From contig NC_135223.1 of the NCBI RefSeq assembly GCF_052324685.1, positions 23,544,869 through 23,608,868 of the forward strand: a stretch of 64,000 nucleotides of DNA. Direction: 5' to 3'. Shown here one piece after another: positions 15,965 to 25,300 of this stretch. The position numbers were made by a program, and so were the translations under genes. A model generated the notes under the pieces. The model saw nothing but the letters and a program-made list of their open reading frames with translations. It was not told the DNA's origin and did no database searches. Source of the stretch: Brachyhypopomus gauderio (Eukaryota; Chordata; Actinopteri; Gymnotiformes; Hypopomidae). Within the stretch, counting starts at the first letter, position 1; each line of letters starts with the position of its first letter.

Positions 15965-16954
15965 GTGGATCAGGCTCTTTTTAGAGATTTAACAGTTACG
16001 CCAAGATTTAGTTCTAGTGGTGAAACCAATTTGTTTTTAGCGCCAAGGAAGAGACGGTATACCAAAGCATTTGGTCAAATACCTCGCGACCACTTTAGGG
16101 ATGTTAAAATTAATCTGTTTGATTCTCTGGCTTATGACGTTTGTGGGGTGGTCAAAGAGGATCACAGCCTACCCGAAAGTGCGTTAAAAGAAACACAACT
16201 CCACATCGTGGGCACACAACATCAAGACAAGGCCAACATGCAGGCCAACGTGTTTGAGGATTTTCATCCAGCAGACCAGCCGGATGCCTGTGAGCGTGTG
16301 TGGTATAGAAACTACAGAGGTCCGTGCTTTGAATATACGGAGATCGGCACCGGTCGTAGGTTTGTGGACTACAGCTATGATGAATCAGCTATGGACAACA
16401 CGGGACCGGACAATAGTATGTTGGCTCTTGGATATGTGAATATGGCCTCCCCATCGGATGAGCAAGTCGATGTTCCAGAAGACACAATCACACATGAGCA
16501 GCCCGATGATGTGGACAGCCGAGTGTGTACTACGTCGTTGAAACTGATAAAATCTGCCGTTGTTGCAATCCTACAACACATCATAGATCGCAAGTTGAAG
16601 GAGATGTGTCTCGGTTGTGAGGTGAATCACCCCAGCCAGCGTCGACACACGTGTCTCTTTGAGCCGGATATCTTCTTTTTTGAAAAATACTATAAAGATA
16701 TAACACAGTCACTGTTCATACCCGAGTTAAGAGAAGCCATAGCGGGTCTTCTAAAGTGTTTTGGAATACAGCTGGCTCTTCAAAAAGTGCAAGGATGTGC
16801 TGAAACCGTTGTCTGTGAATTGCGGAGCGAGCCGTACATTGTGGAAAAGCTGCAGGAGCTAAGGAAAAGTCTGGTTGATCAAACATCCGAACAATTCGTC
16901 TCTGACGCCGTTGACCATTGGGAAGGCGGTTCAAAGACTCGTAGTGCTGTTTAA
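15965..16954 (+). CDS. Orphan ORF in palindrome spacer, protein with a CX2CX3HX5HXC cluster
   Basis: The 329 sense codons open at a GTG, and there is no in-frame ATG nearby upstream. An ATG at 15952 lies in another frame, separated by a short GT run, so the true start may be spliced or disrupted. The N-terminal 35 residues are basic (RKRRYTKAF), a long acidic middle follows, and the C-terminal third is helical. Cysteines 215, 218 and 230 with histidines 222 and 228 form CLGC-x3-HPSQRRHTC, a probable zinc-binding knuckle. I recall similar Cys-His/HPSQ signatures in uncharacterised metazoan ORFs linked to selfish elements or small DNA viruses, but cannot name a family. Codon usage looks like a real gene and GC is higher than in its surroundings. 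The downstream frames at 16875-17198 and 17168-17413 may continue the same ancestral gene after frameshifts. The function is unknown. Confidence 0.45.
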   Translation: MDQALFRDLTVTPRFSSSGETNLFLAPRKRRYTKAFGQIPRDHFRDVKINLFDSLAYDVCGVVKEDHSLPESALKETQLHIVGTQHQDKANMQANVFEDFHPADQPDACERVWYRNYRGPCFEYTEIGTGRRFVDYSYDESAMDNTGPDNSMLALGYVNMASPSDEQVDVPEDTITHEQPDDVDSRVCTTSLKLIKSAVVAILQHIIDRKLKEMCLGCEVNHPSQRRHTCLFEPDIFFFEKYYKDITQSLFIPELREAIAGLLKCFGIQLALQKVQGCAETVVCELRSEPYIVEKLQELRKSLVDQTSEQFVSDAVDHWEGGSKTRSAV

Positions 16955-17198
16955 GTCGAAAATGGGTCTGGCTTGTGTACGACAGAGTTTGTCAGAACGT
17001 GTGATGAAACATCGTGTGTACTACGAATTGACACATTTGTTGTATAATTGTATTGGCGATAGTGTGGATGATTTTACACTTTTTAATAACATGAACGCTG
17101 ATGATGTTAAACGTTTACAAAATTTCAAGAATCAAATGAATGTTGTCAAAACAACAACGTCGCATGATTGGCATCATTTGGCCCAGTTGTGTGTGTAG
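16875..17198 (+). CDS. Second orphan ORF, overlapping the first and crossing into the right arm
   Basis: A 107-codon frame overlaps the end of the 329-codon ORF by 80 bp in a different frame. It crosses the spacer/right-arm junction at 17039. Its sequence looks protein-like (amphipathic; LTHLLYNCIGD and DDFTLFNNMNADDVKRL). A single frameshift near 16900-16950 would fuse it to the upstream ORF, which suggests one ancestral gene now broken, or programmed frameshifting. No homologue is recognised. Confidence 0.35.
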   Translation: MIKHPNNSSLTPLTIGKAVQRLVVLFKSKMGLACVRQSLSERVMKHRVYYELTHLLYNCIGDSVDDFTLFNNMNADDVKRLQNFKNQMNVVKTTTSHDWHHLAQLCV

Positions 17199-17413
17199 AT
17201 TCTAACGAAACACCCCATGTGTCTATTAGTAAACTGTTGGTTCTCATGCCTAAGAGCAACAATGCTGTAAAAATCGATCATGTGCTTTGTCTGTGTGTGT
17301 ATATAATAGACATTTGTGTAGTAAAACTTTCAACAAAGAAACAGATTAATGTTTGCAAAGTGGTTGATACACTTGTTGAATACCTAGTTGAGAAAAATGT
17401 TGATGTGCAGTGA
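17168..17413 (+). CDS. Third orphan ORF fragment, duplicated as mirror copy at 15333-15578
   Basis: The 81-codon frame lies in the same frame as the 329-codon ORF and overlaps the end of the second one. It reads VCVDSNETPHVSISKLLVL, then a cysteine-rich hydrophobic stretch, then KVVDTLVEYLVEK. It is probably the 3' end of the same ancestral gene. The left arm carries the identical sequence on the minus strand (15333-15578), where it has no upstream part and cannot be functional. Confidence 0.3.
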   Translation: MASFGPVVCVDSNETPHVSISKLLVLMPKSNNAVKIDHVLCLCVYIIDICVVKLSTKKQINVCKVVDTLVEYLVEKNVDVQ

Positions 17414-19644
17414 AGTACAAAATAGTTACACCATAGAACCATGGCAGCAAAAAGCTGGTTGATTCTGGACAAGAAAAATACCCCACAGTTATAAAATAAT
17501 TATAAATTCTATCACTCCCACATTTCATTAAGCCACACGAGTCTTGTATATTGTTTAACTAATACATATTGTGTTTTCCATACTGGAAGCAAAAAGGGTT
17601 ACAAACATACCCGGCCTCCCCTAATTGTGCAGATTTTATAGAGAAACAGGAGGTTTAGACAGAGGTCTTCAGCCGGGCAAGTGAAGTGCAAAGTAGCCTA
17701 TATATAAACTTCATTAAACTGCACAAGTCATATGGAAAATGTAGTACAAAACATTACGTTACTTCAAAAACCTTTTAAACAGTATGGATATGAGTTTAGA
17801 CCTAAAGTGTAATAGATAACCGCAGTTCAAAGGCAACTGCGAGGTAAGCACAGGTAAAATATCCAAAATATCTTGAAAAAAGTTCTGCAGATATTTAATA
17901 TTATATGTACATAACTATATTCTTCCAAAACAATGTACCGGACGTGCAAGTGTTCAAAGAACAAGTTCTCACAGGTTGTCATCAACTAGCGTGACGTTTT
18001 CCCCCATAGAAGCACAACACGTTTAACCCCTCGGACATTGCGCATATTTGGGGTTCAGTACTACACTTCAGACTGTATACTTCTTTTTCAGTTCAGTTTT
18101 CAGTTCAGTTGTTATCTGGAATATTTACACATTTATTGCACAGTAGGAATGAATTTGTGCAGTGTAATATATAATGATTGGAAGATCATCTGAAGCTTTT
18201 CATCACTTTGACAAAGAACATAGTTTTAAAAGCATACCCCGGCATTTGGAGGAATTCAAGCTCGGTTCATGGGGCATATATGGAATATAAACTCATAAAC
18301 TCCAGCTCATTTTATTTATTATTTACTATACTGTTTGTATATACTGTAGAAAAATGTAAATATTGACTTCTTAAGTCGCTTCATTTTAGTGAAGATTGCA
18401 GAGGGATATTCTCAGGTGTAAAATGCAAATGTCTTTAGACTTTAGACAGCAAAGCGCGTTTGAACTAATTAGTGGATTAATTTGTCCTAATTGTGTAGGC
18501 ACAGGGCTTAAAATTAATATCAGACCACGGATTTTGCAGCAGTTTGTTTTAAGAGTGCAGTCTGTGTGAAAGAGATGGGTACCGCAAACCTGTATATACT
18601 GTACATATACGCGTCTTGGGACATGCAGGTTTACAAAAATAATACAGGTATGGGACAGGGTTGAGATAGAGACAGTTTTATATAATGACATTTAAATAAT
18701 GTCAGTTTTACCCTACAGATTTTTTCTTTAGTGGTAGAATGGACAAAATATTAATAAAAGTGAATGAATACAGTGTTTTGTGACTAAAGGTTTTAAACTC
18801 ATACCTATGTTACGTAAAAGTAAAAAATAAATACACCAATTAAACGTGAGGAGATGAACAGGTAGTGATATCCTATGCATTTAATTGTGTTGGTAAATGC
18901 AGGGTTGAGGCAGCAACAGGTATGGCCATTTCTACCTTTAGTGAAGGTGCCTCTGCTATGATGACTGATATGGAGAGATTGTGGCTGCAGAGCCCAGTCT
19001 TACTGTCAATGTAATGAACCTGATATACTCAGAATATCAAAAGCAGAGGTTGTCGCATCTGACACGTCTGCCAGCGTGAAACACAAGTGCAAACCTGAGC
19101 ACAGCTAAAAAGCTGAAAAGACATCATGAGGAAATGTGTGAGGGACATACATATGGAGCAGGGATGGATGACTAGGTTGTAAACAGGACTGGGGAACTAT
19201 TGTGCAGGACAGACATACAACAATCTAAGGTAAAAGTTCTACAGGTTGCAGTGTGTGCGCTGTGATTGCGTTTTATTGAAGTTAAACTTAGTCATTACAT
19301 TGCTCTGTTTTGCTGTTGTTTGTCCTTTTATTGTTGGGGATGCTCTAATGATATGATTAGATTGAGAGTAAGTAAACAGTTTTTCTGATTTATAAAGTAA
19401 TAAAGAGATATTCAGAATCTCAAAACAAGAATTTTGAACCTGACTTTATGCATTGTTTAGATTTCTGTTTTTGAAATAAATGCAAATTAACATATATTTA
19501 ATTAGATAACGCCTAAGTTGCATATTTAAACAACATTTCAGAAAACTTGTAATTCTCTTAATGTCAATAATCATTGTTTCATAGTGATTGCTAGATGACA
19601 TTTTTACCCTATTCACCTGTAGTGTCTTGCCTTAAACTAAGAGA

Positions 19645-19992
19645 ATGTTTGGCCGCAATCATCTCGGTTACATATTGTTTGGTGAAAGGTGTGTTTGGAG
19701 GGTTTGGTTAATTTTGACTAGACATACAAAACTCAATAGAAAAACAAGGAACGTGAGCTCATGTTCATGGTCAGGTTTCCTATGTAGAGTCACAGTAGAA
19801 CGTGTGATTGATGATGGGCTACATATTAAGGGACCAAAAGATAAAGATTTAACAGCACAAAATAGCAACTATCCAGATATTGATGTTCTTCACTGCTCGA
19901 CGTTAAACAGCTCACTTTTAGAGGTTGTAATGAGGGTAGAATCTACTAACAAGGGCAATTACAGAGAATATCCGTGTACGATGATGTCTTAA
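19645..19992 (+). CDS. Hypothetical 115-codon ORF, right-arm copy
   Basis: The open frame starts with an ATG and ends at a TAA. It contains a cysteine-tryptophan patch (CSWSGFLC) and a hydrophilic middle (HIKGPKDKDLTAQNS). I recognise no family. The mirror copy is at 12754-13101. The hAT relic lies some 350 bp downstream in the same orientation, so it may be a piece of that element. Confidence 0.2.
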   Translation: MFGRNHLGYILFGERCVWRVWLILTRHTKLNRKTRNVSSCSWSGFLCRVTVERVIDDGLHIKGPKDKDLTAQNSNYPDIDVLHCSTLNSSLLEVVMRVESTNKGNYREYPCTMMS

Positions 19993-20344
19993 CCACTCCA
20001 GTCATCCTCTGTTTTCTGGCATGTCCAACTACATTCAGAGTTATTTACAACTGTAGGCTCTGTTATTACAGCCTCTGGCCTTAATGAAATCAAAGATGAA
20101 GTTCCATCTGCTTACATTTTTGACTGGCGAGTAGATAAGACAACTGACATTTTCATGTCATGCACAACAGTCTGATAATTTGTTATGTAAATACCGCAGG
20201 CCCAAACTTAGTAATGATTTGTGGATGTTTTATATTTCAGAACGACAAAATGTCCAATCTGTCTTTGGTGTTTTAAAATAACAGATGCAGCACTTTGTGA
20301 TGTACATTGTGACTACTGTCATGGCTCCCGCTAAAGGACTTTAA

Positions 20345-20545
20345 GATAAAGTTAAAGAAATTGCCCCAGAAGCAATTTTTGTAAACTGCAATTCACATAG
20401 ATTAAACTTGGTGTTAAACTGGTGCACAATTCATGCCTCGGTCCAGTGTTTTTTTGCAACTTTCTATGGGTTTGTCACATTTATTGATAAACCCACATTT
20501 ACTGTTAAAGGACGGCCTTTCATAAGTCTTCAGGAAGTTCCCTGA
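20345..20545 (+). pseudogene. hAT (ZMYM1-like) transposase relic, right-arm copy
   Basis: The plus-strand translation gives DKVKEIAPEAIFVNC, SHRLNLVL, and FFATFYGFVTFIDKP. The HxxAHRLNL block and the following FF-x-FV helix are conserved in hAT transposases of the ZMYM1/zinc-finger MYM-like type. Upstream the frame has stops, so only a fragment of the catalytic domain is left. Confidence 0.6.
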
Positions 20546-21457
20546 AACTCTGCTACACAGTGGAGCTTCACATAACGGATATTAAGCACTATGACCCAAC
20601 ATGTATCATAGGCTCCTGCAGACTTTAGAAAGGATATGTTTTAAAAGAGTCGGGTGATTCCTGAGGAGATATTCCAACATTTGATCAAAAGTTATGGCAG
20701 TTTCTTTGATATAGGGAGACTGAAATCTGAGTTCCATGTTTTCAGAAAAAAACAGTGAATAAAACAATGTATTAATCTTTTACATATATTTACATTGTTT
20801 TAAGATTGTCATTATAAACTTGATAACTTAACAAGTTCTCTACATAAAATTTTAAAAGAGGTAATTTTAATGTTTATACAGTGTGGTTTAACTCGGTTGA
20901 GAATGATTCTTCATTGGTTCATCAGAGTTTGTTAATTGTTTGAAGTACGCTACTTTGAAGTAGGCATATTTGTGTGTGCGCTGTTCTGTGTGACTAGGGG
21001 AGTGTGTGACTAGGGGGCGCTGTGTGTGTGTGTGTGTGTGTGTGTGTCGCGGGCAGTGGACGGAGGTTTCCCTACAGCGTGAGTCAAGGTCATGTGCGAG
21101 TGCATCGGTGTGTGTGTGTGTGTGTGGGAAGACCTGAGTTAATTCATTGAGGGAAAGGTGACGAGGTCAACTCAGTGTGCCGAGGACCCTCAGAGTTACT
21201 TCAAGTCAGTATGGGGCCTCACTCAGGAAAAAAATGGTTTGTATGGATATTCGCATACCACAGTCGAATGCATGTTGGCTACTCAAGGAAACGTTCCCCC
21301 TCTCTCTCTTTAAATGCTCGCGCTCTAAACATGCACCCCGGATTGGTGTGTTGAGAATGCCTCCTCATTGGTTCATCAGAGTTTTGTTAACTGTTTGAAG
21401 TTACTCAAAGTAAGCATATTTGTGTGCGCATGCGCGGTTCTGTGTGACTAGGGGGTA

Positions 21458-21497
<40 letters not shown>

Positions 21498-21763
21498 TCT
21501 GTTCAGGGGAGTGGGTGTGTGTGACTAGGTGTGTGTGTGTGTGTGTGTGACTAGGTGTGTGTGTGTGCTGTTCTGTTCAGGGGAGTGGGTGTGTGTGTGT
21601 GTGTGTGTGTGTGTATGTCTGAGATCCTCCTGTTCTGTTCAGGGTGTGTGTGTGTGTCTGAGATCCTCCTGTTCTGTTCAGGGTGTGTGTTTGTGTGTAT
21701 CTGAGATCCTCCTATCTTTTAGCGCTGATCTGTGTGGACTAGGGGTATGTGCACGTGTTTGTT

Positions 21764-21794
<31 letters not shown>

Positions 21795-21948
21795 CGCAGG
21801 TGTCTAGGGTTATACTGCTCCGGAGAGTCAACATCAAAGAAGATCAAAATAATGTTTTAATTAACCTTATCAAGCAAAATATCAAAGCACAACTTAATAC
21901 TCTTTGGTCGTCTTGACGTGATTGATGTGATGATGATGTCATGAGTTG

Positions 21949-22048
21949 GGGTGGGGTGGAGGGGGCGGAGGGGAGTGGGGGGGGGGGGGGATGGAGGGGG
22001 GTGGAGGGGGGGGGGGTGTGGAGGGGAGTGGGGGGGGGGGGGGTGTAA
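21949..22048. repeat. G-rich, G-quadruplex-prone tract (right arm)
   Basis: This is the mirror of the C-rich tract at 10698-10799, with many G-runs of 4 to 14 separated by A or T. It lies within 70 bp of the arm's outer end. Confidence 0.85.
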
Positions 22049-22190
22049 GGGGCGGGGTCAACTAGAGGTCAAAGTCGTAAATCACTTTTTGTCATAAGCC
22101 CCAATCTATAATCTCTCTATCCTCAAATGAATCAGTGCATAACAGCCAGAAAAGCGTGAATGAGTGCTGTATGAGGGTCAAACCAAGACC

Positions 22191-22216
22191 GGGGGGGGGG
22201 GGGGGGGGGGGGGGGG
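22191..22216. repeat. Homopolymer of 26 G
   Basis: This uninterrupted G run lies between the palindrome end (22116) and the rdh12l stop codon, within the presumed rdh12l 3'UTR. It is a likely sequencing and assembly weak point. Confidence 0.9.
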
Positions 22217-22260
22217 TACCAACATGTCCATCTCTTGGCTCATTCCAACAGAACCAGAGC

Positions 22261-22320
22261 TTTAGTCCCATGAGCCTCAGTCCCATGAGCTTTAGTCCCA
22301 TGAGCTTTAGTCCCATGTTA
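22261..22320 (-). repeat. 15-bp tandem repeat that includes the rdh12l stop codon
   Basis: On the coding strand the unit ATGGGACTAAAGCTC occurs four times with small changes. The first unit contains the last codons of rdh12l (Trp-Asp-stop), and the others follow in the 3'UTR. Confidence 0.8.
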
Positions 22321-25300
22321 TATGGAGCATCTGGCAGCTGAGGTCCCAGAGGCGCTGTGCCAGGTCGTCATCAAGAGCAGCGTCACAGCAACTTGCAGGT
22401 GCACAGTCACTGCAGGGAAGACAGTGGAGACAGTCAGTGTGCAATACAGTCACTGCAGAGAGGACAGTGGAGACAGTCAGTCTGCAATACAGTGACTGCA
22501 GGGAAGACAGTGGAGACAGTCAGTCTGCAATACAGTGACTGCAGGGAAAGACAGTGGAGACAGTCAGTCTGCAATACAGTGACTGCAGGGAAGACAGTGG
22601 AGACAGTCAGTCTGCAATACAGTGACTGCGGCGGGGAAGACAGTCAGTCTGCAATACAGTCACTGCAGGGAAGTCAAGTTTGCAGACAGTGGAGAGGTAC
22701 TGCAGGAACACACACAATTTTAATAACCAATGTAATAAAAGTACCAAAGACACTTGAACATGGCTGCTAATCACTCCACTTCTTTTACCCACCTGTAATA
22801 CTTGCCCGTCTCTTTCTCTAGCTCAGGAGCTACAGCACAGTAGATGGTGGTTTGGGCTCCCTGCACTGAAGTCTTGGTAAAGGGCTTAGCCATCCACATG
22901 ACTGCCTGCTGCACTCTACTCAAGTGTCTCCACAGTTCAGTCTGCACTACCCCAGGGTGAAGCGCATACACGCTTACACCTGAACCTGTCACACAAACCC
23001 AAGGATTCTCGTCAGGCCACATTTTTACAGAGGACGATGGAATGCAGTAAATCCTTAAAACCACCACAATATAGCTGTGTGACTAAGCAGAGCTGACCCA
23101 TTAAAATATCAAATCAGGTCAGCTATATGGAGTTATATTTCTCTACACTTAATATAATTCTGCTCTGGAGCAATTCTGCTCTTGACTTTAGAACAGCAAC
23201 CCCGAAGACCCAGGTAATGTGTGAGAGACTTGCCCTTTTGATGCAGTGGCACTCACCTTGTAGTTTTTTAGCCAAGGAGCGAGTGAAGAGCACATTGGCC
23301 AGTTTACTCTGACTGTAAGCTTTGGACTTATCATAGCTTTTCTCACTGTTAATATCATCCAGATTAATAGTCCCCCACTTGTGAGCCATGGATGAGACGT
23401 TGATGATACGAGCTGGAGCTGATCTCTTCAGCTGATCAATTAACAAAAACGTCAACAGGAAGTGTCCTACAAGATCATGGGAAAAGTTATGACCTCTCTC
23501 ATTGCATTTAATTAAAATAAGACTTTAAATGTATTTACAATCACTCCTGCTTACCCATGTGGTTGACACCAATTTGCATTTCAAATCCATCTGCTGTTTT
23601 TTCATATGGACATACCATCACCCCAGCATTGTTAATCAGGATGTTGACATGTTTCTCCTCTAGAAAAACAAAGTTGTACTTACATCGTGTAATTATAGCT
23701 GAGCATCTTTATATATAAAGAGAGAATTCAGTTATTCAGCCTACAAGATTAAAAAAACAATCCTCACAATTAGAAAATCAAGTATGGCTGCATCTTTTGA
23801 ACAGAATGTTTTGTAAAAGGTCATTGGTAAGATGAAACACTGCAGTAGATGTGCAGTACCATATGTGCAGTGCCAGGTGGTACCTGAGCAAACAATCAAG
23901 AATAGGCTACAATCAAAGCAGATGCTGGGAATGATGTTTCAGTATCACAGCAGTGCAACACGATGCTTATAACTGTCTTCTCTTAGTCGTGAGGTGCTAA
24001 ATAGTCATACATTTTAAAACAAGGCTAGAACATTTACAATCTGCTGTGTGCATTCAGTAAAACAAGGAAAGACTTGTTTGTCAATTGAATGTCAATTCAT
24101 CCATTGTTCTCGATTAGGCAATACTACACAGAGTATCAAATATTACAACAAACTCTCTAGGCAGGTATCTGATGTTTGGTCTGGACCACAGAGATAGGCT
24201 GATCTAGTTTATAGTAGACTTCAACCGTGTTATTTCAATTTATAACAGCATCTAATTCTTAGAATTATATCAAATTATCTACATGCATGTGTTACTACAG
24301 TGGTGCTCAGGTAAAAAGAGACTGCACAAGAGAACAGTTAAAATAATGAAGTCCAAAAGTAAGGCGTTTCTACCACTACCACAATGTAGCATTTCCAAGA
24401 ATATACATCTCTGTCTGGTATCCAGGTCCAAATAAAAAGGGTGTTTAAAGCAAATTCTCATATGACAATGTAAAATTGTTCTGCCAAGGGCTAAAGTAAG
24501 CTTCATAATGCAGTGGCCACCATGGATATTTTTGATTAGTTAAATTTAAGGTCCTATGAGAAAATCTATCAGACTAAATGTATCATGCTCTCACCACTGT
24601 TGATAGCCTGGGCAAATTCTTTAATAGAGCTGGAGTCGGCCAGGTCAAGCTTTTTACAGATGACATCCTGATTTCCAGAAACTTTGATGACCTCTTTAAC
24701 AGCAGCATCGCCTTTTTCCACATTCCTGCAACCCATGATAACACGAGCACCTGAAGACAGAGACAGCATTTACCATCTCCTAGGAGACAGAGACAGGATT
24801 TACCCTCTCCTAGAAGACAGATAGGATTTACCATCTCCTAGGAGACAGAGACAGCATTTACCATCTCCTAGGAGACAGAGACAGGATTTACCCTCTCCTA
24901 GGAGACAGAGATAGGATTTACAATCTCCTAGGAGACAGAGATAGGATTTACCATCTCCTAGGAGACAGAGACAGCATTTACCATCTCCTAGGAGACAGAG
25001 ACAGGATTTACCCTCTCCTAGGAGACAGAGATAGGATTTACAATCTCCTAGGAGACAGAGACAGCATTTACCATCTCCTAGGAGACAGAGACAGTATTTA
25101 CCATCTCCTAGGAGACAGAGACAGGATTTACCATCTCCTAAGAGACAGAGTTAGGATTGCCTCCACTCTTTACAACAGTTACACAAAAGTCAAGCGCGAC
25201 AATCACTGAATTAATAAAGTAAAGGTACAACTAAAATAAAGTATATATAGTTAAAAACATTGCCAGCTACATAACATCCCCGAATACGTTAAAGTCAGAC

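Larger units (their letters stand above)
15708..17038. other. Single-copy spacer of the giant inverted repeat
   Basis: This 1331-bp segment occurs once between the arms. It holds about 250 bp of non-coding sequence and then the orphan ORF. The junction on the left falls at CAAC/CTTTTTGAG and on the right at ACATTT/GTTGTA, where the two arms cease to pair. Confidence 0.85.
17039..22116 (-). repeat. Right arm of the giant inverted repeat (5.08 kb), probably the original copy
   Basis: This arm pairs with 10634-15707. The orphan reading frames of the spacer continue uninterrupted across its inner boundary, so this arm and the spacer were contiguous before the duplication. It carries ORF fragments at 17168-17413 and 19645-19992, a hAT relic at 20345-20545, several CA/GT tracts, two diverged copies of a roughly 100-bp block near 20910-21000 and 21350-21440, and a G-rich outer end. 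It ends at 22116, just 190 bp from the rdh12l stop codon. Confidence 0.95.

Noticed and set aside
10634..22116. Palindrome as pure assembly artefact
   Set aside because: Not excluded, but less likely. Missing-adapter fold-backs have no 1.3-kb unique spacer, and small substitutions and repeat-length differences separate the arms. Left open for read-level checking.
22357..22770. 137-codon plus-strand frame
   Set aside because: It is a translation of the 43-bp minisatellite and lies antisense to rdh12l.
22771..22792. Alternative end of rdh12l (WVKEVE stop)
   Set aside because: A strong donor (ACAG/GTGGGTAAA) precedes it, and the true last exon (YYSDCAPA...ITWD) was found at 22409-22307 in phase with the family ending.
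24754..25150. CRISPR-like array (regular 30-bp repeats)
   Set aside because: There are no unique spacers; the repeats are head-to-tail in an intron of a vertebrate gene.
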